Shown here in pieces: positions 1 through 9,045 of a stretch of 35,874 bases of DNA (within the stretch, counting starts at the first letter, position 1; every line of letters starts with the position of its first letter). The notes under the pieces were generated by a model. That model made no database searches and was not told where the DNA came from. It saw nothing but the letters and a program-made list of their open reading frames with translations. The position numbers and the translations under genes are program-made. The DNA is from an uncultured Porphyromonadaceae bacterium. GTDB taxonomy: Bacteria; Bacteroidota; Bacteroidia; Bacteroidales; Muribaculaceae. The stretch is taken from NCBI GenBank assembly GCA_947178175.1, contig CAMWXI010000006.1, positions 1 through 35,874 on the forward strand, in the 5' to 3' direction.

Positions 1-30
1 CCCCGGAATTACAGTCCCGCAATTTCGCAG

Positions 31-1155
31 TTATACCGGAACTTCGATTATTATCATGTCATCATCTGTAATGTAACAATTATATGTTGTCTCTCCGGAA
101 GCCTCAATGTTTTTGTAGAGCGGGGGAGTAACCGGCTTCCCGTCCTTTACAAGCCCGTAATGTCCATTACACCCGTATGCATCCGCAGATGCACGATAAT
201 ACGATGTCTCACCTTCGGTATTTGTATATCCGGAAGGATAGCTTAGATTTATATACCGGTCAAACACAAACGGATTAAGAACATTTCCCTCATAGTCCAA
301 TTGAATTTTTGAATTATTGTCAAGTGTGGCGACTAACCCATTCTCTTCACTAACTGCCAAGTCATTATATCTTGCCGGTATCAGCTCTTCACCTTTTGAA
401 TCGAGAATGCCGAAAAGTCCATTCTGCTCCATCACCCAATATCCTGACACCCCGTCTTTTATATTATCATAGAGAAAATCCGTGACGTTTTCCCCTTTTT
501 TATCTACAAGTGCATATTTCCCATCTTTACTCTCTGCAAACAATCCGTCAACATAGAAGTATTCCCTACCTTTCTCCCGCAAATAACGACGTGAATTAAT
601 TGGATGCCCTTTATGGTCTATGAAAAAAACGGAGTCTCCGATACAGACTGCCGCAACACTATCGCGAAAACACCAGGCTGCATCATACTTCGGTTCTATG
701 GCCACATTTCCGGTCTCTGTATTGAAATATCCTCTCTTCCCTTTTTGCGAATAGACTATCATATTCCTATCCCACTTTGATTTGGCAATCCAGTCTATAC
801 CTTTGAGAATCTTTTTATTACCATGACGTTCATAAATATACCCGTTACCATTGCTCCCCGGCATATAATAGTAATCCTCACCTACCTCTATGCGGTTGTA
901 ATATTCCGAACGATCACGATCCCGTTTGATTTCCCTATATGCCAGAACACTCATCGTTCCGAAAAAACACACTATACTCAACGACACCAGACATACCGTC
1001 CATCGCCAGAAAAGTGATTTAGGCCCACTACTAAAAAAACGACCCGTCGCTTTTCTAAATCTTCTCATTCTTCCCAAGCCTCTTTTCTCAACGTTTTCTC
1101 TCCCGTCAACTTTTTCTATTTCTTTCATTTCTCCAATTTTTGATTTGTTTGACAA
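31..1155 (-). CDS. Membrane-anchored WG (KWG)-repeat protein
   Basis: ORF 374 aa; one TM segment (WTVCLVSLSIVCFFGTMSVLAY); repeats such as GYFNTETGNVAIEPKYDAA, YALVDKKGENVTDFLYDNI, FGILDSKGEELIPARYNDL typical of WG repeats. Confidence 0.8.
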   Translation of the reverse strand: MSNKSKIGEMKEIEKVDGRENVEKRGLGRMRRFRKATGRFFSSGPKSLFWRWTVCLVSLSIVCFFGTMSVLAYREIKRDRDRSEYYNRIEVGEDYYYMPGSNGNGYIYERHGNKKILKGIDWIAKSKWDRNMIVYSQKGKRGYFNTETGNVAIEPKYDAAWCFRDSVAAVCIGDSVFFIDHKGHPINSRRYLREKGREYFYVDGLFAESKDGKYALVDKKGENVTDFLYDNIKDGVSGYWVMEQNGLFGILDSKGEELIPARYNDLAVSEENGLVATLDNNSKIQLDYEGNVLNPFVFDRYINLSYPSGYTNTEGETSYYRASADAYGCNGHYGLVKDGKPVTPPLYKNIEASGETTYNCYITDDDMIIIEVPV

Positions 1156-1357
1156 TCCTTTTTTGAAAAGACAGAGTCAATCCGCAATTCAAATCTATCA
1201 CCCGTTGAAAAAATTTTTTGCACAAAACTCACATAACTCCCCGGAATCTCTTCACCGGGATATCATCATTATGGAATAATTTGATAATTCCCTCTTCTTC
1301 CATATATTGATGTCAATGAATCATAAACGCTATATTGTTTAAGTCAATTTATTATTC

Positions 1358-1365
1358 TATATTTG
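1358..1365 (+). promoter_or_regulatory. Putative Bacteroidales -7 box TATATTTG with TTG-containing -33 region (about 1334-1340)
   Basis: TATATTTG matches TAnnTTTG; about 20 nt spacing to TTGTTT; just upstream of in-frame Met codons at 1383/1389/1401. Confidence 0.5.
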
Positions 1366-1382
1366 TGGATAAAAGCTACTGC

Positions 1383-3923
1383 ATGATCATGAATATACCA
1401 ATGATTCTTAATGTTATTACAAATACCTCCTCCGGACACGAGAGCGCTCATGATTCTCTTCCTGACTATTTCCATAACTTCAACGGGATTGTGGGTGACC
1501 TTTACAATAGCTATGATAATGTTATCAACAACAACGTTTTCTCTACCCGTTTTTTTGAATTCTTCCTCTTTTTCCTTAGTACCCTTGGAATCATTGCATT
1601 GCTTATTCTGGCCATAAAAATCATAAGATCATTCAAGAATTTCAGGAAACTGAAACTTGGAAGTATTTTCTGGCTTACTTTCGTGTATGGAGTATTGGTC
1701 TATGACATCGGTATGTATACGAATGATAACGTATCCTTGCTGACTAACCTCCCGATGGCTATACTATACGGTTTTAAAATCTTCATTCTTGATAGCGACG
1801 TAAGCGAAATTCATGAGGCGTTCCACCAAAGTTGGCTTTATTCAGGGAATTTTGCTTTAGTTCATGTCTTGGCAGCTGTAGTCTCTACTGCTTTTGTTAT
1901 CAAGCACTTCGGATTCAATCTCATTTCCAGATTGAATTTATACCGGAAAGCTTCATTCTGGGGTAGAAAAGTATCCGATACTTATATCTTCTGGGGAATA
2001 AACGAAAATTCTCTCGAACTGATTGAAAGTATTCACTCTCATTATAAAGGTCTTGGGAGTAAGGACTATAGAATTGTAGTTGTGCGTACACCCAACAGCC
2101 ATGAGGAAGCAGAAGAGGGTGAATATCTCACTCTTTATAAAGTGCTGAATTTCCTCTCTATTTCCAACCCGGAAATGGATTCACTTTTAAGATTCAAATG
2201 TCTCACCACTACCTGCACTGAGTCCGTCTTATCCACTGAACACTCGTCATATACTCCTTCTGATATTCTTGGAAAAAAACTCAATCTTCATCAACTTAAG
2301 AAACTTATTGAGAAAAAAACCAAACAGACGGTTCATCTATTCTTCCTCTCCGAGAACACTGAAGAGAATCTATATATCACCAACCTGATTCAGTCTGACA
2401 CCACAATTCTGAAATTCGCCGAGTCTGAAGAAAAAACAACTGACCCGGATAAATGGAACTGTCACGAAGTCAAACTATATTGCCGTTCCAGAAAGAACAG
2501 TGCCCATAGCATAATAGAGGAAACCAACCGTAGCGAGAATATTAAAATCAGAATTATAGACCCGTCATATATCAGTGTAGAGTTGCTGAAACTTGATGAG
2601 AAAAGAGAAATCCAACCGGTCTACTATGTGGATATAGAAGCGGACGCAACTGTCTCCTCCGGATTTAATTCCCTGATTGTAGGGTTTGGAGAGGTTGGGC
2701 AGGACGCTCTCAAATATCTATATGAGTTCGGAGCTTTCGTTAAGAGTGGAAGCACCGACATATGCGTCTCCCGCTCTGATTTCCACCTTGAGGCAATTGA
2801 TAAAAACATGAAAGATCTTGCCGGCCCGTTTATCAACTCCTCTCCTTCCCTCCCGTATTCTCTCCCCTTCCTTCCCGAATATGAAAAAAGAAAAGATGAG
2901 AAAGGAAATGATGAGAAAGGAAATGATGAGAAAGGAAATGAAAAGGAGAATAACAAGAATGTAATTGTCACACTGAATGATGAAGATTGCCGGAGTGTCA
3001 GCTTTTATCTATCTCTTGAAGAAAAAGTCAAATATCTTAATTATATCATAATTGCCACTGATAACGATGAACTTAACATATCATTGGGTGTCAGGATTTT
3101 TAAAGCTGCAATCAGATATAGAAAGGACATGGAAAATTTCTGTATACTCATCCGCGTGTATCGTGATGAAACCGGACAATTCCAAAATATTATCAATCAC
3201 TATAATAAACTTTGGGAAGCAGAAAATGTGGAGCGCGGTAGTAAAAATCAGACAAAAATACGCAGAGATGCTATTGTCGACGGACCTATGATGATATTCG
3301 GAAGAACTCACGATGTCTTTACTTATTCCAATATTGTTTCCAATAAGTTGGAAGAAATGGCTATAGATTATCATGAGCTCTATAAGAGCGCTTCTACACC
3401 CGGCTATAAATATCAAAAGAATCAGCGTGATAAAGACTGGCACAGAGAACGCCGAAATTTGCTCCAGTTTGACCCGGAACATATTGACTTCTATCCTACC
3501 TACACAGGGGTGATGTGTCTCAAACGTCAGTATACCCAGAATCTCTCCAACGCCCTACACAACAAAACTAAAACCCACTTGCAGGAAGAGGCATTCTCCA
3601 AGGCCGGAATCTCCTCTTTCCAGTGGAGTCAACTGACAAGAAAAGCAGAAACAGTTGTCTATAAACTTTCCGGCTCCAACGAGCTTACACCTGAAATTGT
3701 GAGAATTCTCAATGTTCTGGCACAAACAGAACATCTCCGCTGGAATGCCTCACACGAAATTTTAGGATTCAAGCCTTCAGACTCATCCTCGAAAGATGAG
3801 GCAAGACTGCTTCATAACTGCCTCACCCTTTGGCAGAACTTAAGCAACAAATATCAGAGCTACGACTTCAATGTCGTTGACCTCACCCTGAATATTATTA
3901 ATTCCCATCGCCCTCAGAAATGA
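1383..3923 (+). CDS. Membrane protein with two Rossmann (TrkA-N/RCK-like) segments and C-terminal RyR domain
   Basis: ORF track start 1335; start at 1383 preferred from promoter position. Hydrophobic N-terminal half, then DTYIFWGINENSLELI and a second Rossmann FNSLIVGFGEVGQDALKYL; C-terminus LAQTEHLRWNASHEILGFKP...LLHNCLTLWQNL resembles RyR repeat. Confidence 0.75.
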   Translation: MIMNIPMILNVITNTSSGHESAHDSLPDYFHNFNGIVGDLYNSYDNVINNNVFSTRFFEFFLFFLSTLGIIALLILAIKIIRSFKNFRKLKLGSIFWLTFVYGVLVYDIGMYTNDNVSLLTNLPMAILYGFKIFILDSDVSEIHEAFHQSWLYSGNFALVHVLAAVVSTAFVIKHFGFNLISRLNLYRKASFWGRKVSDTYIFWGINENSLELIESIHSHYKGLGSKDYRIVVVRTPNSHEEAEEGEYLTLYKVLNFLSISNPEMDSLLRFKCLTTTCTESVLSTEHSSYTPSDILGKKLNLHQLKKLIEKKTKQTVHLFFLSENTEENLYITNLIQSDTTILKFAESEEKTTDPDKWNCHEVKLYCRSRKNSAHSIIEETNRSENIKIRIIDPSYISVELLKLDEKREIQPVYYVDIEADATVSSGFNSLIVGFGEVGQDALKYLYEFGAFVKSGSTDICVSRSDFHLEAIDKNMKDLAGPFINSSPSLPYSLPFLPEYEKRKDEKGNDEKGNDEKGNEKENNKNVIVTLNDEDCRSVSFYLSLEEKVKYLNYIIIATDNDELNISLGVRIFKAAIRYRKDMENFCILIRVYRDETGQFQNIINHYNKLWEAENVERGSKNQTKIRRDAIVDGPMMIFGRTHDVFTYSNIVSNKLEEMAIDYHELYKSASTPGYKYQKNQRDKDWHRERRNLLQFDPEHIDFYPTYTGVMCLKRQYTQNLSNALHNKTKTHLQEEAFSKAGISSFQWSQLTRKAETVVYKLSGSNELTPEIVRILNVLAQTEHLRWNASHEILGFKPSDSSSKDEARLLHNCLTLWQNLSNKYQSYDFNVVDLTLNIINSHRPQK
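2895..2939 (+). repeat. 15-bp in-frame tandem repeat GATGAGAAAGGAAAT x3 encoding (DEKGN)3
   Basis: Direct reading of the sequence: three identical consecutive 15-bp units. Confidence 0.95.
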
Positions 3924-4474
3924 CCGACCAAGAAATAGTTCAGGAACTCCTCAGTCACGATAATGCCGTGACCCACAGGTTCTTTTTCAAGGACTGCCGT
4001 CCGCTCTTGCTCTCTATTTTAAGAAATGTTTTCCCTTACCCTGTGAATTATGAAGAGTGTGTCAATGCTCTTTACGAATATCTGATGGAAAACAACGCCG
4101 CTAAATTGCGTAGCTTCAGTTTCCGATGTTCTTTGTTTCAATGGATGAAAGTCGTTGCCACACGTTTTTTTATAGCACATCGAAATGCTATGATTCAGGA
4201 GTTTTCCAATGAACCTGAAACTCCCGTGAAGGAAGATATCTCCTCCGACGCCGGAAGAATCATGTCCGACCGTATGGATGCTCTCATGCTTCTGAATATG
4301 CTCCCCAACAAAAGATATGCCGATGCTCTCAGGCATCTCATTCTTAACGATGAAGACCCTGAGTCATACGCTAAAAGTATTGGAACATCAGTCGACAATA
4401 TCTATAACATTAAAAAACGCGCTATCTCCGCTTTGGCAAAGATAGCCTATAAATATTACAGCTATGGCTACTGA
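3920..4474 (+). CDS. ECF-like RNA polymerase sigma factor
   Basis: 184 aa; region-2-like CVNALYEYLMENNAAKLRSFSFRCSLFQWMKVVATRFFIAHRN and C-terminal HTH-like region DPESYAKSIGTSVDNIYNIKKRAISALAKIA; ATGA overlap with upstream gene. Confidence 0.75.
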   Translation: MTDQEIVQELLSHDNAVTHRFFFKDCRPLLLSILRNVFPYPVNYEECVNALYEYLMENNAAKLRSFSFRCSLFQWMKVVATRFFIAHRNAMIQEFSNEPETPVKEDISSDAGRIMSDRMDALMLLNMLPNKRYADALRHLILNDEDPESYAKSIGTSVDNIYNIKKRAISALAKIAYKYYSYGY

Positions 4475-5450
4475 CCGTGACCTATCAAAAATCTCTCCCG
4501 ATATCTCCGATAATATTTCAGATGAGGATCTGGCAGTTTTCCTCGAAGGAAATGCTTCTCCGGAAGAATCTGAAATGATTTTGCAAGAGATTGTCAGAGA
4601 CCCTGTCATTGCAGAAACAGTTGCCTTGTCTCCCCTTATTGACCTGGACATTGAACCGATTGGATCAGACGGGTTTATTCTCCCCATGATGTCTTTGGCA
4701 GCTGCTAATCCTGAAAATCTCTGTTCATTTGATTGTGAATTATTCATTCTTCATCACCTTGACTATGATGTGGACAGCTGGACTCTGCTTGAAACTGCAA
4801 AAGCCAATAATTGGATAAAAGAATCCGGAACACCTCTTCATCATGTCGGCAGACTGCTTGAACTTAAAGGTCTGGCAGTCAAACGACAATACGATTCCAC
4901 ATTCTCCGATCTCTCGGAAGCGCTCTCTGACAATAAATATGTAATAGCAATAGTCACCGCTGACAAAGCTTTGCCGGACTGTAAAGAAGAGGTGTCACCT
5001 CTTCATGCTCTTTTCATTACAACAGTTGAATCAGACGGCTTTGTTTCCTATCTGAATATGGACACTTTGACAGAGGAATACATTCCCGAAGATAAGTTTA
5101 AGGAGTTATGGAAAGGGAGCGGCAACTATATGGTTACTGCATGCGAAACCTTGGACAACTACAATCCATTACCGATTAACGTGGAGGATATAGAGCTTGA
5201 TGAAGACTTAGAGGAGCTGACTGAAGCTATTGCGGAGAACGCCCACGACACATGGGCCCGCGCAAGAATGGACGAAGGGTGGCGCTTCGGCCCGGTCAGG
5301 GATGATAAAAAGAAAGAACATCCGGATCTTGTGCCATACTCTCATCTCCCGGAAAGTGAAAAAGAATATGACCGCATTATGGCGATGAACACTCTTCGAC
5401 TCGTCCGCCGTCTCGGTTTCAATATCACAAAATGCAATCCTCATGCCTGA
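4464..5450 (+). CDS. C39-like cysteine peptidase domain + C-terminal RyR domain, with anti-sigma-like N-terminus
   Basis: N-term DEDLAVFLEGNASPEESEMI; C39-like NLCSFDCELFILHHL...GTPLHHVGRLLELKG...SPLHALFITTVESDGFVSYLNMD; RyR LEELTEAIAENAHDTWARARMDEGWRFGPVRDDKKKEHPDLVPYSHLPESEKEYDR; no signal peptide. Confidence 0.7.
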   Translation: MATDRDLSKISPDISDNISDEDLAVFLEGNASPEESEMILQEIVRDPVIAETVALSPLIDLDIEPIGSDGFILPMMSLAAANPENLCSFDCELFILHHLDYDVDSWTLLETAKANNWIKESGTPLHHVGRLLELKGLAVKRQYDSTFSDLSEALSDNKYVIAIVTADKALPDCKEEVSPLHALFITTVESDGFVSYLNMDTLTEEYIPEDKFKELWKGSGNYMVTACETLDNYNPLPINVEDIELDEDLEELTEAIAENAHDTWARARMDEGWRFGPVRDDKKKEHPDLVPYSHLPESEKEYDRIMAMNTLRLVRRLGFNITKCNPHA

Positions 5451-6750
5451 TTACGACGTTTTCATAAGCTACCGTCATGATGGAGGAGCACAATACGCCC
5501 GAATCCTGCAACTTATGCTGGATCAAAGGGGTTATAAGGTTTTTCTTGATTATGACGAAGTAAGAGATGGTAATTTCACCGAGAAAATACGCAAGGCCAT
5601 TGCTTCCTCAGCCGTCTTTATGATTATCCTTTCTGAAAATGCTCTGGATAAATGCAACGATAAGGAAGATTGGGTGAGAAAAGAAATTTCTACCGCGTTA
5701 AAGCTCAAGAAAAAGATAATTCCCGTTAATCCGGATAAAACATTTAACGGTATACACGCTGAATTACCTAAAAATATCTACGATACTTTTAATACAATTC
5801 ACCATTCCGAAATATATTTTGGTCAGGCTTTAGGTGCAACAGTCGATAGCTTAATAAAACAACGTATTGAACCGATAACAGGTAAGCGGAATTCAAAACA
5901 AAATGTCGACACGACTTTCGATGAAGCAAAAATAAGCCTTGAGAAACAAGAGAGACTACACAGGTTTATTAAGAAATTACTTGTTTCAGTTTCAATAATC
6001 ATTACAATCGGAGTAGGAATCAGCATATATTTTTTAGTTGATTATTTCAATGAAAGACGTAGACATGAAGATGAAATTGAAAGATTAGAAAAACTTCAAA
6101 ACGGAATCATCAGGAAATACGCACAATTTAATCCAATTCTATCTGATTCATTACCCGAGTCCAAACTTCTTGCAATTGATACCATTTTATCAAAAATGGT
6201 TACCCTGTATCCTGATTCAATCTGGATTTCCAAGACAGAATTCAGCAAAGGTGAATGGGCAGATATTATGGGATTAAAATGTGCTGATAACGAAAGGCAT
6301 TATCCTGTTTCTGATAAATCTTTTGTTGAAATCATGGAAGTCATAAAAGATAGTCTTTCAGAAATGACATCAATAAATTTTGACTTGCCGTCTGCTGAGG
6401 AATGGGAATATGCCGCTAATGGAGGCCGTTATAAATTGGGATTAAGATTCTCAGGAAGCAACACTGCCGACTCCGTTGCTTGGTTCAGGGGAAACTCCAA
6501 AAGAGCTGTCCATAAATGCGGACGTACCGGGAAACTTCCCAATTATCTGGATTTATATGATATGAGCGGAAATATTGGAGAACTGTGCAATTCCCCTTAT
6601 ACCGATGGAAATGGAACCGAGTTTTTTACGGTATGCGGTGGTAATTATGATTCCGCCGAAAAAGATATTGAAATTTCATCAAAGGATTTCCTCCCGATTA
6701 ATGATAAAAATAACAAAGTAGGATTTAGACTGATTATAAGAAAAAAATGA
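5443..6750 (+). CDS. TIR domain - TM - FGE/SUMF1-like domain protein (module 1)
   Basis: YDVFISYRHDGGAQYARILQLMLDQRGYKVFLDYDE...DWVRKEISTAL (TIR, conserved Glu81); TM LLVSVSIIITIGVGISIYFLV; C-term FDLPSAEEWEYAANGG...YDMSGNIGELCNS...VCGGNYDSA...VGFRL (FGE-sulfatase fold signature). Confidence 0.88.
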   Translation: MPDYDVFISYRHDGGAQYARILQLMLDQRGYKVFLDYDEVRDGNFTEKIRKAIASSAVFMIILSENALDKCNDKEDWVRKEISTALKLKKKIIPVNPDKTFNGIHAELPKNIYDTFNTIHHSEIYFGQALGATVDSLIKQRIEPITGKRNSKQNVDTTFDEAKISLEKQERLHRFIKKLLVSVSIIITIGVGISIYFLVDYFNERRRHEDEIERLEKLQNGIIRKYAQFNPILSDSLPESKLLAIDTILSKMVTLYPDSIWISKTEFSKGEWADIMGLKCADNERHYPVSDKSFVEIMEVIKDSLSEMTSINFDLPSAEEWEYAANGGRYKLGLRFSGSNTADSVAWFRGNSKRAVHKCGRTGKLPNYLDLYDMSGNIGELCNSPYTDGNGTEFFTVCGGNYDSAEKDIEISSKDFLPINDKNNKVGFRLIIRKK

Positions 6751-7397
6751 GAGTGATGAAAATAATGAAAAACAAATCTGCAATATCCGTTATCTTCCTT
6801 TTCCTATTACTGATATTCGGTAATTCAGCTATGGCCAAAGATGAATCAGACTTTGACAAACTCGTTAATGTTGTGCTGGAAATCAGAGAGCTGAGCGGGA
6901 ATAAAAAAGGGGATGTAAATCCTGAAATTCTAGAAGATAAAATAGACGTACTGGAGGGAATGTCTATTTATGATGATAAAGATATTTCAATTCCAGACAA
7001 TTCCAAATCAGACAGCAGATTCATCGAATTATGGGATAATGTCTTACAGGCATCACGAGATTCATTATCCGACAGTCAAGTAAGAGTCGAAAGAGGAGAT
7101 CCCCTTTTATCCGAACGATTTCATATTAAAAAGGGGAAATCTCTGAAAAAATCATTTCAGGCAAGCAAAAATTTTTCTATTTCTGCAATTCCGCAGGCCG
7201 GCGGGTTAGTAAGCATGACAATACATGCTTATAATCAAAAGGGTTATGATGAACATTTCAATGACATGGACAATTTCCGTAAAGGGGAAAGCTATAGAAA
7301 GAAAAAAATTAAACTACCCTCTAAGCCGACAACGGTTGATATTGAAATATTCAACCGAAGTTCTAAGGACACTACTCTGATACTAATCCATAATTAA
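6747..7397 (+). CDS. Small exported protein with C-terminal beta (PPC-like?) domain (module 1)
   Basis: Signal peptide MKNKSAISVIFLFLLLIFGNSAMA; C-terminal FQASKNFSISAIPQAGGLVSMTIHAYNQKGY...VDIEIFNRSSKDTTLILIHN similar to product of 13133-13777; 4-bp overlap with upstream gene. Confidence 0.7.
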   Translation: MRVMKIMKNKSAISVIFLFLLLIFGNSAMAKDESDFDKLVNVVLEIRELSGNKKGDVNPEILEDKIDVLEGMSIYDDKDISIPDNSKSDSRFIELWDNVLQASRDSLSDSQVRVERGDPLLSERFHIKKGKSLKKSFQASKNFSISAIPQAGGLVSMTIHAYNQKGYDEHFNDMDNFRKGESYRKKKIKLPSKPTTVDIEIFNRSSKDTTLILIHN

Positions 7398-7409
7398 CTT
7401 GGAATACAA

Positions 7410-8201
7410 ATGGTTAAACACATTTTGATATTCTTAACAATCCTCATTCTGAGCTTTACAAAAGTAAAAGCTCAAAATGAGGGTGATATTTATTTAAAAG
7501 AGTTTGTAGCTGAAGTTAACGCTCAATGTCCTATCAGTTTAAATGCATCCCTTACTATGAGTCATCTTGAATATTTGCAAAGATGTCTTTATTTCTTCTA
7601 TGATATTAATGAAACTTACTCTGATTTTAATTTTGTTGACATTGATAAAGATGAACTGAAAAAAATCGTTGACAGTCTTTTTAATAATCCTTTATCTAAA
7701 ACATTAATTGATGAACTGATTAAATATCGAATTGATCTAAAGTTAGTTTATAAGTTTAATGACGGGAAGAACCATGAGGTCTATATACCTTATAACGACC
7801 TTTGGGAATACGACTCAAATAAAATAACGAGCCGTCAAATAGCGCTTGACGAGTTGAAGAAAAATAATAACCTTCTACCTGTTACTATCGGACCCGAAAC
7901 ATTAAATTACATTACTTTAAAAGATGACAATATAATTTATTATTACACAATAAATGAGACTATTATTAATTTAAATTCATTCAGCCCTGAAGAATTAAAG
8001 AATATTAAACTTTACTCCATAGAAAATCATACTGATTACGAACTGTTTAATAGCGCGTTTCTTTACGCAAATGCCGGATTTCCAATAGAATTCATTTATG
8101 AAGGTAACACATCCGGGGAAAAAATCATTTTTTATCTTTCGCCGGAGGAAATATTGACAGCCTGCAAAAGCGCATTCGTTAAATATGAAATTGAGAACTG
8201 A
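7410..8201 (+). CDS. Exported protein of unknown function, internally duplicated, paralogue of 8236-9045
   Basis: Signal peptide MVKHILIFLTILILSFTKVKAQ; repeat halves NAQCPISLNAS...YDINE / LLPVTIGPE...YTINE and ...YRIDLKLVYKFNDG / ANAGFPIEFIYEGN. Confidence 0.7.
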   Translation: MVKHILIFLTILILSFTKVKAQNEGDIYLKEFVAEVNAQCPISLNASLTMSHLEYLQRCLYFFYDINETYSDFNFVDIDKDELKKIVDSLFNNPLSKTLIDELIKYRIDLKLVYKFNDGKNHEVYIPYNDLWEYDSNKITSRQIALDELKKNNNLLPVTIGPETLNYITLKDDNIIYYYTINETIINLNSFSPEELKNIKLYSIENHTDYELFNSAFLYANAGFPIEFIYEGNTSGEKIIFYLSPEEILTACKSAFVKYEIEN

Positions 8202-8235
8202 TAGAAAAAACATATAATCTCTTAAACACAAAAAA

Positions 8236-9045
8236 ATGACTAAACGAAAACTCTACATCCTTTTACTCCTAATCCTCACTGTTTTCAGTTTTTCTCTTAA
8301 TGCACAAAGCGAAAATGATTGGAAAAAAATTGTTGCAGACTTGAATGCACAAACGCCCATACCTATGGGAATAGTGGGAAATATAACAATGATAACTTTT
8401 AATAATAACTGTATTGAATATTACGTTGATTTAGACCCCCAGACGGCTACGATGCTTAAACTCGGGGATAATCAGAATTCGGTCTTTACAGAACAAATTC
8501 AATCTCAGTATTTCATGAATCCTTTCACAAAGGTTTTCTTTGACATTCTTATACAGCATAGGATTAATCTTAAATATAACTTAATCCTGAATAACAAACC
8601 GATAACAGAGTTTTCCATCCCATATAGTGAATTAAAAAAGATAACATTAAAGAAACCTGATTATAAAGAACTTGCAATCATGCAGGCTGAGAAAACTAAG
8701 CAGACTCTCCCGATCAAGATGGGCCCGATGGTGATATATTCAGTTGCAATTGACAACGACACTGTTTCTTTCTTCATTGAAATTGATGAACAACAGTCCG
8801 ACATGGGGGTTATGATGGAGCTGGGAGGCGATGTAATGAAAGAAAATATTCTGGAATCCCTCAGGAATTATACAGAACCTGTTATGACACAAGAATTACT
8901 TCTTTATGCAAATGCCGGGTTTAATATAAAATATATCTATATCGGAAATATAACAAAGAGAAGCGTTGAATTTTCACTTTCTCCAAAAGAAATTTTAGAA
9001 AGTATTGACTTTGCTAATAAAAGATTAAAGAAATCCTATGAATAA
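8236..9045 (+). CDS. Exported protein of unknown function, internally duplicated, paralogue of 7410-8201
   Basis: Signal peptide ending LNAQ; shared ELLLYANAGFNIKYIYIGN...EFSLSPKEIL with FLYANAGFPIEFIYEGN...FYLSPEEIL. Confidence 0.7.
   Translation: MTKRKLYILLLLILTVFSFSLNAQSENDWKKIVADLNAQTPIPMGIVGNITMITFNNNCIEYYVDLDPQTATMLKLGDNQNSVFTEQIQSQYFMNPFTKVFFDILIQHRINLKYNLILNNKPITEFSIPYSELKKITLKKPDYKELAIMQAEKTKQTLPIKMGPMVIYSVAIDNDTVSFFIEIDEQQSDMGVMMELGGDVMKENILESLRNYTEPVMTQELLLYANAGFNIKYIYIGNITKRSVEFSLSPKEILESIDFANKRLKKSYE

Noticed and set aside
1240-1260. CCCGG/CCGGG inverted repeat upstream of the WG-repeat gene
   Set aside because: Imperfect and short; insufficient to call a regulatory site.
3081-3482. 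133-aa minus-strand ORF inside the RCK-RyR gene
   Set aside because: Antisense shadow ORF; the plus-strand gene has coherent domains.
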